From NCBI RefSeq assembly GCF_900114625.1, contig NZ_FOZL01000001.1:4216001-4280000 (forward strand): a stretch of DNA of 64,000 bases. Reading direction: 5' to 3'. Positions 35,634-44,384 of this stretch are shown here, in pieces. Made by a program: the position numbers and the translations under genes. The first letter of the stretch is position 1. Each line of letters begins with the position of its first letter. The stretch comes from Granulicella pectinivorans. GTDB lineage: Bacteria; Acidobacteriota; Terriglobia; Terriglobales; Acidobacteriaceae. The notes under the pieces are model-generated. The model saw nothing but the letters and a program-made list of their open reading frames with translations. It had not been told where the DNA came from and ran no database searches.

Positions 35634-36602
35634 ATGGGCTATATGAAGAGCGATGCCCGGATTTATGTGGCCGGGCATCGCGGGTTAGTGGGTTCGGCGA
35701 TTGTGCGGGAGTTGACGCGGCTGGGGTATACGAACCTCGTGACGCGGACGCATGCGGAGCTGGATCTGCTGGAGTCGGAGGCGGTCAGCGCGTTCTTTGC
35801 CGCGGAGAAGCCGGACTTTGTGGTGCTCGCGGCGGCCAAGGTGGGGGGGATTCTCGCCAACAATACGTATCCCGCGGACTTTATCCGGGACAACCTGGAT
35901 ATCCAGAACAACATCATCGAGGCTTCGTATACAAACGGGGTGGATCGGCTGCTGTTCCTGGGGTCGTCCTGTATCTATCCGAAGATGGCGCCGCAGCCGA
36001 TGCCGGAGAGCTGCCTGCTGACCGGGCCTCTGGAGCCTACGAACAGGCCGTATGCGCTGGCGAAGATCGCCGGGATCGAGATGTGCTGGAGCTACAACCG
36101 GCAGTATGGGACGAAGTATCTGGCGGCGATGCCGACCAACCTTTACGGACCCGGGGATAACTTCGACCTGAACAACTCGCATGTGCTGCCTGCGCTGATT
36201 CGCAAGACGGCTGTGGCCAAGGCTACGGGCGCGAAGGAGCTGGTGGTGTGGGGCACGGGGACGCCGAAGCGGGAGTTGCTGTACTCGGACGACCTGGCGC
36301 AGGCGGTGGTGTTTTTGATGAATCTGGACGAAGGCACGTATGGCACGCTGCTGAGCGAGACGGAACCGCCGCTGATCAACATCGGGACGGGCGAGGATGT
36401 CACGATTCGGGAGCTTGCCGAGACGGTCGGGCGGGTAATCGGGTTCGAGGGTGAGCTCGTATTCGATACGACCAAGCCGGATGGGACGCCGCGGAAGCTG
36501 ATGGATGTCACCAAGCTGAATGGGCTTGGGTGGAAGTACTCCGTTGGGCTTGAGGATGGGATTCGGCGGACTTGGGATCTGGTGAAGGATTCGCTGGTCT
36601 AG
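35634..36602 (+). CDS. fcl: GDP-L-fucose synthase
   Basis: 322 residues beginning three bases after gmd. Motifs: VAGHRGLVGSAIVREL (NADP loop), LFLGSSCIYPKMAPQPMPES, YALAKIAGIEMCWSYN with the catalytic Tyr-Lys and MPTNLYGPGDNFDLNNSHVL. It converts the Gmd product to GDP-L-fucose by epimerisation and reduction. A second ATG at 35643 is possible. Confidence 0.95.
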   Translation: MGYMKSDARIYVAGHRGLVGSAIVRELTRLGYTNLVTRTHAELDLLESEAVSAFFAAEKPDFVVLAAAKVGGILANNTYPADFIRDNLDIQNNIIEASYTNGVDRLLFLGSSCIYPKMAPQPMPESCLLTGPLEPTNRPYALAKIAGIEMCWSYNRQYGTKYLAAMPTNLYGPGDNFDLNNSHVLPALIRKTAVAKATGAKELVVWGTGTPKRELLYSDDLAQAVVFLMNLDEGTYGTLLSETEPPLINIGTGEDVTIRELAETVGRVIGFEGELVFDTTKPDGTPRKLMDVTKLNGLGWKYSVGLEDGIRRTWDLVKDSLV

Positions 36603-36617
36603 AGCGCGCCTGGTGAG

Positions 36618-36645
36618 GCCCCATCTCTTCGGAGGTGGGGCTTTT
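36618..36645. terminator. Terminator after fcl
   Basis: GCCCCATCTC, tetraloop TTCG, GAGGTGGGGC with one G-U pair, then TTTT. It lies between convergent genes; the T-run favours the plus strand. Confidence 0.8.
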
Positions 36646-36650
36646 GCCGT

Positions 36651-37253
36651 TTAGCGGTCGAACTTCACGGACTGCAGGATGGCTTCGAGCCGGGTGCGCA
36701 TGTCGACGATCTCGGCGGGCGTCATGTCGCGGACGCCGCTGACTTCCCCGCCGCAGAAGTTGTTCATGGCAAGGTCGAAGCGGAGGCACGTGTTGCGGAC
36801 GCGCGTGGTGTAGATCTCGTCGCGGTACTCGGTGCAGACGCGGCCGGAGTCGTCGTGTCCGTGGGCGACGGGGTGGCCGTCGATGGAGGCGATGGAGGTA
36901 TTGAGGGGGACGGCGATCGGCAGGTAGTGGTGGGGCTCGTCTTTGGGGGCTTTGGTGGCCTGCGCGGAGCACTGATCGGCGGTCTGAGCGGGGGTGACGC
37001 TGACGTAGAAGTGGGCTCCGGAGAAGTTGCTGGCCGGGTAGGGGTTCTCAGCGATGGCGGCTACGTAGTGGAGGCGAGTGCTGGCGGGGGCGGTGCGGGC
37101 TTCGTGGTGGAAGGTGCTGAGTTCCCTGTCGTGGGTGGCGAGAGACCAGGTGGAGGGGATCTGGAAGGTGAGGTGGTCCTGGGTGTCGTGGACGGTGCGT
37201 TGCTGCGCGTGGAGGGCGGTGGTCAACAGGAGAGCGGCGGCTAGTTTATGCAT
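36651..37253 (-). CDS. Secreted protein of unknown function
   Basis: 200 residues from the ATG at 37253, followed by a signal peptide (KLAAALLLTTALHAQ). The mature part begins with a strand-like segment (LTFQIPSTWSLATHD) seen in small secreted proteins, has four Cys (CSAQ, VCTEYRDE, NTCLRFD, NFCGGE) that could form two disulfides, and ends in a helix ILQSVKFDR. I recognise no family. It lies between fcl and dppB. Confidence 0.7.
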   Translation of the reverse strand: MHKLAAALLLTTALHAQQRTVHDTQDHLTFQIPSTWSLATHDRELSTFHHEARTAPASTRLHYVAAIAENPYPASNFSGAHFYVSVTPAQTADQCSAQATKAPKDEPHHYLPIAVPLNTSIASIDGHPVAHGHDDSGRVCTEYRDEIYTTRVRNTCLRFDLAMNNFCGGEVSGVRDMTPAEIVDMRTRLEAILQSVKFDR

Positions 37254-37343
37254 GGTTGATTCTCGATGGATGCCTTTGGGGCGGTTGAGGCGGCATACCC
37301 ACATCGCAGAAGCGAGATGTGGGGCACCCGGATTGGTGGCGAG

Positions 37344-38279
37344 TCAGGTGCGCATGCGGGGGTTGGCGATGGTGTAGGCGACATCGGTCAAGAGGTTGAC
37401 CGCCACGTAGGTGAGGCCCACCGCGAGGATGCAGCCCTGGACCAGTGCGTAGTCGCGATTGGAGATGGCGGAGAGCGTGAGGCGGCCTATGCCGGGCCAA
37501 CTGAAGATGGTTTCCGTCACGATCGCACCTGCGAGCAACGACCCGAATTGCAGGCCTACTACCGTGAGGATCGGGATCAACGCGTTGCGGAGGGCGTGGC
37601 GGTAGACGACCTGGTTTTCCGTGAGGCCTTTGGCACGGGCGGTGCGGATGTAGTCCTGGCTGAGCTCTTCGAGCATGGCGGTGCGGACCATGCGGGTGAG
37701 GATCGCGGCGAGTCCGAGGCCGAGGGTGAAGGCTGGCAGGATGAGGTGGAGGAGGAAGGTCTGGGTATCGGTGCCTGCTCCCGAGACGGGGAGCCAGCCG
37801 AACTTGATGGAGAAGATGAGGATGAGGATGGGGCCGAGGGCGAAGTTGGGGAAGGACAGGCCGACGAGGGAGACGACGCCTGCCGTACGGTCCTGCCAGC
37901 GATCGCGGTGGAGGGCCGAGAGGATGCCGGCGGGGATCGCGAGGGTGAGGCCTAGGATGAGCGCTGAGAGCGTCAGGGCGAGCGTGTAGGGGTAGCGCTG
38001 GAGGATGAGGCTCAGGACCGTGTCGTGAAGGCGCAGGGAGGTGCCGAAGTTCGCGTGGAGGACGCCGGTGAGGTACTCGAAGTACTGGGTGTGGAGGGGA
38101 AGGTCGAGGTGATAGGCGTGGCGGAGGGTGTCGATGTCGGTGGCGGTCGCGCCCTCGCCGAGCATCTGGACGATGGGGTCTCCGGGGACGAGATGGATGA
38201 GGAGGAAGACGACCGTGACCACGACCCAGAGGACGGGGAGGGTGAGGAGGACGCGGCGGAGGGGCTTGGGCATGGTCAT
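37344..38279 (-). CDS. dppB: Dipeptide/oligopeptide-type ABC permease, DppB-like
   Basis: 311 residues from the ATG at 38279 (another at 38273). Six membrane helices, starting with PLRRVLLTLPVLWVVVTVVF, then HLVPGDPIVQMLG, the EAA loop RTARAKGLTENQVVYRHALR and ETIFSWPGIGRL, all typical of DppB/OppB. It should form a heterodimer with the DppC-like permease at 32195. No other transporter parts are in the window. Confidence 0.9.
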   Translation of the reverse strand: MTMPKPLRRVLLTLPVLWVVVTVVFLLIHLVPGDPIVQMLGEGATATDIDTLRHAYHLDLPLHTQYFEYLTGVLHANFGTSLRLHDTVLSLILQRYPYTLALTLSALILGLTLAIPAGILSALHRDRWQDRTAGVVSLVGLSFPNFALGPILILIFSIKFGWLPVSGAGTDTQTFLLHLILPAFTLGLGLAAILTRMVRTAMLEELSQDYIRTARAKGLTENQVVYRHALRNALIPILTVVGLQFGSLLAGAIVTETIFSWPGIGRLTLSAISNRDYALVQGCILAVGLTYVAVNLLTDVAYTIANPRMRT

Positions 38280-38320
38280 CAAGTTCTAAGTTGTCAGTTC
38301 TATGTTGTCAGTTGCGAGCA

Positions 38321-39754
38321 TTAAGGGCCGACCTCGCTGGCGGCTTCGGCGGAGAGGGGCTGGCCGTCCGAGAGGGGGTTGTCGAGGCGCTCGACCTGGA
38401 CGCGGCTGATGCGGCGGCCGGCCATCTCGGCTACGGTGTAGCGGCGCTGCTCGAAGGTGATGCTCTCGCCGGTGTGAGGGATGTGGCCAAGCTGCGCCAG
38501 CAGGAAGCCGGCCAGGGTCTCGACGCCGGCCTCGCGAGGGAAGTTCCACTGGAGCTGGGTGTTCAGGTCGCGTAGGGTTGCCGAGCCATCAAGGGTCATG
38601 ACACCAGTCGCGCTGGTGAGGGTGGGGCGAGAAGCGATGTCGAACTCGTCTTCGAGTTCGCCGACGATCTGCTCGAGGGCGTCTTCGGCGGTGACGAGGC
38701 CGACTGTCGACCCGAACTCGTCGACGACGACGGCTATCTGGCGTCGGCGAATCTGGAAGTCCTGGAGGAGCTCGACTGCCAGCTTGGTCTCGGGGACGAA
38801 GAAGGGTTCGCGCATGACCTGGCGGAGGGTGAGGCCGGAGTCTCCGGAGCTGCCCAGCGACAGCGCGACCGACCGGAAGTGCATGAGGCGCGAGATGTCC
38901 TTGGAGTAGACGATGCCGATGATCTGGTCGGTATCGGCGTGGCGTGACTTGTGCCGGCCGGCGATGGTGGACTCGTAGACGGGGATGCGGCTGTGCTGCT
39001 CTTCAATGATGCGGGCGCTGGCTCGCTCGACGGGGAGGTCGGCGGGGAGGGAGAAGATCTTGCCGCGGGGCGTCATGATTTCGCGGACCGTCACGTGCGA
39101 GAGCTCGATGGCGCGATGGATGATCTTTTCCTGGAACTCGGGGAGAAGGCCCATGCGGCGGGTCGAGGTCGCGATGAGTTTGAGCTCCTCGGGCGAGTGG
39201 ACGGGGCCCTCGCCGGACAGCGGCGCGTTGAAGAGGTGGAGAACGGCTCCCGCAGAGGCGTTCATGAGGCGGACGGCGGGGCGGGTCATGCGGATGAAGA
39301 CGTCCATGGGGCCGGCGACGGCGAGGACGATGCGTTCCGTGCGCTGGAGAGCCAGTGATTTGGGGACGAGTTCGCCGAGGAGCACTTCGAAGTACGTGAT
39401 GACGGCGAAGGCAATGACGACTGCGAGACCGTGCGCGTAGAGGACGGCGTGGGGCGGGAGATGGTGGAGTCCGCGGGCGGCGAGAGCGAGGATAAGGTCG
39501 GCGACGGCGGGCTCACCGATCCAGCCGAGCGCCAGCGCAGCCAGGGTGACGCCGAACTGCACGGCGGGCAGGAAGTCGTCGATGTTGCGTTTGAGCAGGA
39601 GGGCAGTGCGGGCGCCGGGGCGTCCCGCGGCGATGAGTTGGTCGAGGCGTGTTTCGCGGATGCTGATGAGCGCAAACTCAGCAGCCACGAAGAAGCTGTT
39701 GGCCAGGATGAAGAAGGCCACCATGATCGCGCGGAAGAGCATCCATTCCAGCAT
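38321..39754 (-). CDS. CNNM/CorC (HlyC)-family membrane protein with CBS pair
   Basis: 477 residues from the ATG at 39754. A DUF21 transmembrane domain (about 1-190: MVAFFILANSFFVAAEFALI, FEVLLGELVPKSLAL) is followed by a CBS pair (MTPRGKIFSLPADLP, VVVDEFGSTVGLVTAEDALE) and a CorC_HlyC C-terminal domain (GVETLAGFLLAQLGHIP). Family members are implicated in magnesium efflux. It lies 41 bases upstream of dppB on the same strand. Confidence 0.9.
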   Translation of the reverse strand: MLEWMLFRAIMVAFFILANSFFVAAEFALISIRETRLDQLIAAGRPGARTALLLKRNIDDFLPAVQFGVTLAALALGWIGEPAVADLILALAARGLHHLPPHAVLYAHGLAVVIAFAVITYFEVLLGELVPKSLALQRTERIVLAVAGPMDVFIRMTRPAVRLMNASAGAVLHLFNAPLSGEGPVHSPEELKLIATSTRRMGLLPEFQEKIIHRAIELSHVTVREIMTPRGKIFSLPADLPVERASARIIEEQHSRIPVYESTIAGRHKSRHADTDQIIGIVYSKDISRLMHFRSVALSLGSSGDSGLTLRQVMREPFFVPETKLAVELLQDFQIRRRQIAVVVDEFGSTVGLVTAEDALEQIVGELEDEFDIASRPTLTSATGVMTLDGSATLRDLNTQLQWNFPREAGVETLAGFLLAQLGHIPHTGESITFEQRRYTVAEMAGRRISRVQVERLDNPLSDGQPLSAEAASEVGP

Positions 39755-39796
39755 GAATCGCCAGTTTACCACCCGTGTCCTAACGGACGGGCGCCC

Positions 39797-39950
39797 TGCG
39801 CGGGCGGCGGCCACTGCGTGACTTGTATACCGGTCGTGGCGCTGCGAAATCGTGCGGGCCTTCCGTTAGTCGGCGTGGGATTTTGTTCTCGACTAGCGGA
39901 AGGGCCACGCGAAGCTGTAAAAAGGCGTGTGAACGCCCGCCGCCCGCGTA
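39797..39950. repeat. REP-like nested palindrome, copy A
   Basis: The inner arms CCTTCCGTTAGTCG (39859-39872) and CGACTAGCGGAAGG (39890-39903) pair with one wobble. Outer GC-rich arms (cgcgggcggcgg near 39797 and ccgccgcccgcg near 39939) also pair. The element sits between the CNNM gene and brnA and resembles 46585-46671. Confidence 0.65.
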
Positions 39951-39963
39951 GGACGCTTTTGGG

Positions 39964-40185
39964 TTAGCTCGTTGGTGGGTGCGCGGATCGGGCAGCAATC
40001 TCTTTCAGCGAACGTAGCGCGGCGTTCACCGACTCAGCGTCTGGAAAAGCATCGAGCAAGTCAGGTGCGATCATGACGACATTGCTTCCCTGCTTCAGAC
40101 GCTCGATATGGCGGCCACGCTCACCCTTGCTGAAGTCGAGGTTCGGTCTGGGAGCGAGAGGATCGAGTTCAGTGGAGGTCTTCAT
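39964..40185 (-). CDS. BrnA-like antitoxin partner of brnT
   Basis: 73 residues from the ATG at 40185, which lies inside the end of the brnT frame (17-base overlap), the usual order toxin then antitoxin. The protein reads LDFSKGERGRHIERLKQGSN, then DLLDAFPDAESVNAALRSLK, a short dimerising, DNA-binding type antitoxin, but I can name it only from its partner. Confidence 0.65.
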   Translation of the reverse strand: MKTSTELDPLAPRPNLDFSKGERGRHIERLKQGSNVVMIAPDLLDAFPDAESVNAALRSLKEIAARSAHPPTS

Positions 40186-40449
40186 CTTGTTTTCTCTCGC
40201 ACGCGGTGGCGACACGGGCTCCAATGAGACGGACGACTGATTCGAATTCAGTGTAAACGACGAAGAGGAGGCGGTCGCGATCCGATAAGCCAATCGTGAT
40301 CATCCGCACTTCATCGAAAGAGTGCTGATCGTCCGCAAGAGTAGACGACAGGGGTCGTAGAAGACGGTCGTCGCTTCTTCGAAGGTCACGCCATGCTTCC
40401 GCCGGTTGGACTCTGCCTTTGCTGGATCCCACTCGAACAAGACGGCCAT
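40169..40449 (-). pseudogene. brnT: BrnT-family toxin, frameshifted
   Basis: From an ATG at 40449 the frame reads FEWDPAKAESNRRKHGVTFE, then EATTVFYDP, and is then lost. After one missing base in a run of C (near 40350) the next frame gives LSSTLADDQHSFDEVRMITI, GLSDRDRLLFVVYTEFE and ARVATACERKQDEDLH. That is a complete BrnT ribonuclease in two frames. As written the toxin cannot be made; its antitoxin frame is intact. Confidence 0.85.
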
Positions 40450-40482
40450 GGCAGCGATAGTACGAAATTCACCCGGAAACGT

Positions 40483-40520
40483 AAAACGCCCGGTCTGCGC
40501 TGAGGCGGACCGGGCGTTTT
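40483..40520. terminator. Terminator of trxA (bidirectional type)
   Basis: AAAACGCCCGGTC and GACCGGGCGTTTT pair perfectly (13 bp) around a 12-base loop, giving A- and T-runs on both sides. It follows the trxA stop on the minus strand by 16 bases. Confidence 0.88.
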
Positions 40521-40535
40521 CTTGAAGCTTGATGC

Positions 40536-40868
40536 TTAGGCGAGTGCCTTCTCGACAGCCTTGTCGATGGTGTCCTTGGGGACGAAGCCCACGATGTTGT
40601 CGGCGAGCTGGCCGTTCTTGAAGAGGAGCAGCGCGGGAATGCCGCGGATGCCGTAGCGCCCAGGCGTGGCCGTGTTGGCGTCGACGTCCATCTTCATGAC
40701 GCGGATCTTGCCCTCATACTGCGTGGCCACCGCATCGACGACGGGCGCAAGAGCGCGACAGGGGCCGCACCATGCCGCCCAAAAATCGACGAGAACGGGC
40801 TGAGTGGACTCCAGAACCTCTTTTTGAAAGGTCGCATCGCTGACTTCGGTGACGAACTGTCCTGCCAT
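40536..40868 (-). CDS. trxA: Thioredoxin
   Basis: 110 residues with AGGAGG before the ATG. It has the active site WCGPC (Cys34, Cys37) in VLVDFWAAWCGPCRAL, the cis-Pro region GIRGIPALLLFKNG and the usual length. It is the general disulfide reductase of the cytoplasm. The terminator after it separates it from brnTA. Confidence 0.96.
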   Translation of the reverse strand: MAGQFVTEVSDATFQKEVLESTQPVLVDFWAAWCGPCRALAPVVDAVATQYEGKIRVMKMDVDANTATPGRYGIRGIPALLLFKNGQLADNIVGFVPKDTIDKAVEKALA

Positions 40869-41133
40869 TTTCTGATTCCTCCTGCTGCGGACCCATTTGG
40901 GCGGGCAGCCTAATTGCCTTCCTGATAATAGATGCTATTCGGGATGCTGTGGGTTCAAATCCGGACACTTCCAAGGTCGGAGATCAGTCCCCGCTTAAAA
41001 GGAGAACGCCCGGACCTCTCATTGGAGATCAACGGGCGGCGTAGCAGTCCTCCCCAGAACTGTCCACGAAGAGAACTGTAAGATATGTTGACCCCAATGT
41101 AAAGTGCTCTTAAGTAACACGGTTACAAGGTGA

Positions 41134-42045
41134 CTAAACGGTTACTTCAGCCGGTCCGGCGATGACCGTCACAAGAAGTTCCATGCTGGGGTCGTTGGCG
41201 GCAGAGCGGACGGCGGACTCTATTGATTCCAAAGGGCATGCCGGATCGACGATGAGGAGAACGGATGGACCGGCACCGCTGAGGGCGACTCCATAGACGC
41301 CTGGAACACCCCCCAAATGGGCTAATCGGGGTAACAGAGGGCAGGCCTCGGAGCGATAGGGCTGGTGGATGCGATCCTGCATTGCCGTGTTGAGGAGGTC
41401 GGGACGGTTGAGAGCAAAGGCGGCAACGAGGAGCGAGGAGCGCTGGATATTGGCCACGGCATCGGAGCGGGAGTAGGTATCGGGGAGCAGAGCGCGGGCT
41501 TTCTCGGTGGCCAGGGAGGCGCTCGGGAGGGCGAGGAGAAGACGCCACGGCAGGGCGAGGCCGAGGGTGGCGGTGAGGATCTCGCTTCCCTGCTGGCTGG
41601 AGGCGGTCATGCCGCCAAGCGCGCAGGCGGCTACGTTATCGGGGTGCCCTTCGCGCAGGCAAGCCTCGGTCATGACCTGGTGCGGCGTCCAGTTGAGATC
41701 GCCGAAGTGGTTGGCGAGATGCACCCCAGCCAGCAGAGCGGCAGCCGAAGACCCGCAGCCCATGCCGAGGGGGATTCCGTTCTTAAGCTTCAGGTGGAGT
41801 TTGGGGGCCGCGATTCCCTGCGCCGCGAGAACCTCGCGGTAGGTGGTGAAGATGAGGCTGCGCTCGGCGTCGGCGGTGAGCTCAGGGTTGCGACCGGTGG
41901 CGGTGATGGTGTCTTTCCCGGTTTCAGGCGCCGCTTCGGTGGCTTCGATCTCAAGGTAGAGGGCCATGGCGAGGCCGAGTGCGTCGAAGCCGGGGCCCAG
42001 GTTAGCGGAGGTGGCGGGGAGGCGGAGATGGAGGGGCTTGGACAT
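41134..42045 (-). CDS. thrB: Homoserine kinase
   Basis: 303 residues of the GHMP kinase family: PATSANLGPGFDALGLA at the N-terminus, the phosphate loop GIPLGMGCGSSAAALLAG, and GVALSGAGPSVL near the C-terminus. It phosphorylates homoserine for threonine synthesis. It follows thrC on the same strand with 106 bases between; the gap contains a short hairpin (CCTTTCG/CGAAAGG). Confidence 0.95.
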   Translation of the reverse strand: MSKPLHLRLPATSANLGPGFDALGLAMALYLEIEATEAAPETGKDTITATGRNPELTADAERSLIFTTYREVLAAQGIAAPKLHLKLKNGIPLGMGCGSSAAALLAGVHLANHFGDLNWTPHQVMTEACLREGHPDNVAACALGGMTASSQQGSEILTATLGLALPWRLLLALPSASLATEKARALLPDTYSRSDAVANIQRSSLLVAAFALNRPDLLNTAMQDRIHQPYRSEACPLLPRLAHLGGVPGVYGVALSGAGPSVLLIVDPACPLESIESAVRSAANDPSMELLVTVIAGPAEVTV

Positions 42046-42151
42046 GGACCTTCTTTATCAAGGAGAGAAAAGCGGTCTCGCTCCGCTCAATACCCCACCC
42101 TTTCGATACAGCCGAAAGGATGGAGCACCTGTCTGGATGGAGCTGGCCGGT

Positions 42152-43549
42152 TTATGCGGGCTGCAGGGCCATATGGGCTTCGAGGGTGCGGATAACGGTG
42201 TCGGTGTCCGGGTCGAGGACGATGGGCGGCTTGCGCAGGGCGGCGTGTTCGGCGGCCTGTTCCGGGCTGAGCTGCGCGCGCTCGGCGTCGGTGAAGAGCT
42301 CGTCGCGGTGATAGTCGATGGTGTAGGCGGAGTCCTTCAAGGTGTGGCCGGTGAGGATGAGGACGACGCGCTCCTCGGGCTGGACGCGGCCGGCGGCGAC
42401 AAGCTTCTTGAGGCCGGCCAGGGTGACCGCGGAGGCGGGCTCGCAGCCGATGCCTTCAGCGCCGATCTGGGCCTTGGCGAGGGCGATCTCCTGCTCGGAG
42501 ACCTGCTCGCACCAACCGCCGAGCTTCTCGATGATGGCGGCGGACTTGCGCCAGCTTGCGGGATTGCCGATGCGGATGGCGGTGGCGCGGGTGTTGGCTT
42601 CGACCGGCTTCATGATGCGGTTGGAGTCGGTAAACCAGCGGTAGAGGGGGTTGGCGCCCTGGGCCTGGATGACGGAGATGACGGGAACCTTGTTGATGAG
42701 GCCGAGGTGGTGCATCTCGAGGAAGCCCTTGCCGAGCGCGGCGGAGTTGGCGAGGTTGCCGCCGGGGACGACGATGTGCTCGGGGACCTGCCAGTCGAGC
42801 TGCTCGGCGATCTCGAAGGCGGGGGTCTTCTGGCCTTCGAGGCGGTAGGGGTTCACGGAGTTGAGGAGGTAGATGGGGAAGCGCTTGACGAGGTCGGTGA
42901 GGACGCGCACGCAGCCGTCGAAGTCAGTGCGGAGCTGGACGGTGAGGGCACCGTAGTCCATGGACTGGGAGAGCTTGCCCCAGGCGATTTTGCCTTCGGG
43001 GATGAAAACAATCGAACGAAGCCCCGCACGGGCGGCATAGGCTGCCATCGCGGCGCTCGTATTCCCCGTTGACGCGCAGGCGACCCACTCGAAGCCGCGT
43101 TCGCGGGCGACGGAGAGGGCGGAGGTCATGCCGCAATCCTTGAAGGAGCCGGTGGGGTTCATGCCCTGGTGCTTGGCGAGCAGGAAGTCGAGACCAAGGG
43201 CCTTGGCGTTGCGCGGCAGGTCGTAGAGGGGCGTGTTGCCCTCGCGGAGGGTGACGGCCTTGTTGGCGTCGTCGAGGATGGGGAAGACGTCGCGGAAGCG
43301 CCAGACGCCCGACTGATCGATGGCCATCGTGGACGTGCGGCGCTCTGCCCAGAGGTAGCGGAGGGCCGATGGGTTCGGAAGACGGGCTGCCGCCGCGTCG
43401 GTAAGATCGGAAGAGGAGTTGCCGGGTGACCACGGATAAACCACTTCATACAAGCCGCCACAAAGGAGGCAGCGGAAATCGCTGGCTGCGCTTGCGCCGG
43501 GTATCCGATCGCCGCAGTCTGTGCATCGTAACTGGTGTGCTGAACTCAT
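42152..43549 (-). CDS. thrC: Threonine synthase
   Basis: 465 residues from the ATG at 43549. A rubredoxin-like zinc ribbon opens the protein (CTDCGD and CLLCGG). The PLP lysine is in GMNPTGSFKDCGMTSA and the phosphate-binding loop resembles ACASTGNTSAA. It makes threonine from O-phosphohomoserine. Its start overlaps the divergent modA frame by 13 bases, so the two promoters intrude on each other. Confidence 0.95.
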   Translation of the reverse strand: MSSAHQLRCTDCGDRIPGASAASDFRCLLCGGLYEVVYPWSPGNSSSDLTDAAAARLPNPSALRYLWAERRTSTMAIDQSGVWRFRDVFPILDDANKAVTLREGNTPLYDLPRNAKALGLDFLLAKHQGMNPTGSFKDCGMTSALSVARERGFEWVACASTGNTSAAMAAYAARAGLRSIVFIPEGKIAWGKLSQSMDYGALTVQLRTDFDGCVRVLTDLVKRFPIYLLNSVNPYRLEGQKTPAFEIAEQLDWQVPEHIVVPGGNLANSAALGKGFLEMHHLGLINKVPVISVIQAQGANPLYRWFTDSNRIMKPVEANTRATAIRIGNPASWRKSAAIIEKLGGWCEQVSEQEIALAKAQIGAEGIGCEPASAVTLAGLKKLVAAGRVQPEERVVLILTGHTLKDSAYTIDYHRDELFTDAERAQLSPEQAAEHAALRKPPIVLDPDTDTVIRTLEAHMALQPA

Positions 43550-44361
43550 ATTCTCGCCTGATCTCTTTCTGTCTAGGTTACCGTACCGGGCTGCGTGTTC
43601 CAAGGCTCGCTGGGGCATTTGTCCTGTTTGCCGGGCTTTTTTCGGGACAAATTTTCGCGCAGACCACCATCAAAGTTGCGGCGGCGAGCGACCTGCAGCC
43701 GGTGATGCCCGCGTTCGCCTATGCGTATGAAAAGAAAACAGGTGTGAAGCTTTCGGTGTCGTTCGGGTCTTCTGCGACGCTGGCGGAACAGATCGTGAAT
43801 GGCGCTCCGTTCGATGTGTTTCTCGGCGCGGATTTCGTCTTTCCGGAGAAGGTTGTGGCGGCTGGGTTGGCGGCGACACCGGCTCCGTTGCGCTACGCCA
43901 AGGGGACGCTGGTGCTGTTTACGCGGAAGGATTCAGGATTCAACCCGCTGCATATGGAGGCGCTGACCGATTCGAAGGTAACGAAGGTGGCGGTCGCGGA
44001 CCAGTTTCAGGCACCGTTCGGGCGGGCAGCATATGCCGCGATGAACAAGCTGGATTTGATGAAAGCCGTGGGGCCGAAGCTGGTGTCGGCACCGAATGTG
44101 GCGCAGACGGCTCAATTTGTGGTGTCGGGCAATGCGCAGATGGGGTTTGTCTCGCTGACCCTGGCGAGTTCGCCGCAGATGAAGGAGATCGGGAACTATG
44201 TGCTGGTGCCCAAGGCGTATCCGGAGATTCTGCAGTACGGCGTGGTGATGAAGAATGCCGAGCATAAGGCGGAGGCCACGGCGTTTCTCGACTGGGTGCG
44301 ATCAAGCGAGGTCCAGGATAAGTTGAAAGACTTTGGGCTGGAACCAGTGGACACGCACTAA
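43537..44361 (+). CDS. modA: Molybdate ABC transporter, binding protein
   Basis: 274 residues if it starts at the GTG at 43537, the only plausible start codon before the signal peptide (LAGAFVLFAGLFSGQIFAQ). The mature protein is a ModA type: IKVAAASDLQPVMPAFAYAY, SFGSSATLAEQIVNGAPFDV, FTRKDSG and VSGNAQMGFVSLTLA. It binds molybdate in the periplasm and hands it to ModB. No strong ribosome site is seen, so the start is uncertain. Confidence 0.9.
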   Translation: MLNSYSRLISFCLGYRTGLRVPRLAGAFVLFAGLFSGQIFAQTTIKVAAASDLQPVMPAFAYAYEKKTGVKLSVSFGSSATLAEQIVNGAPFDVFLGADFVFPEKVVAAGLAATPAPLRYAKGTLVLFTRKDSGFNPLHMEALTDSKVTKVAVADQFQAPFGRAAYAAMNKLDLMKAVGPKLVSAPNVAQTAQFVVSGNAQMGFVSLTLASSPQMKEIGNYVLVPKAYPEILQYGVVMKNAEHKAEATAFLDWVRSSEVQDKLKDFGLEPVDTH

Positions 44362-44384
44362 CTTTCACGAGGAGAGCGTTAAGA

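Noticed and set aside
33711..35678. 655-codon minus-strand frame
   Set aside because: It lies wholly opposite the glycosyltransferase and gmd genes and has no family resemblance.
42046..42151. Possible riboswitch or leader between thrC and thrB
   Set aside because: Only a short 7-bp hairpin is present; no known riboswitch pattern.
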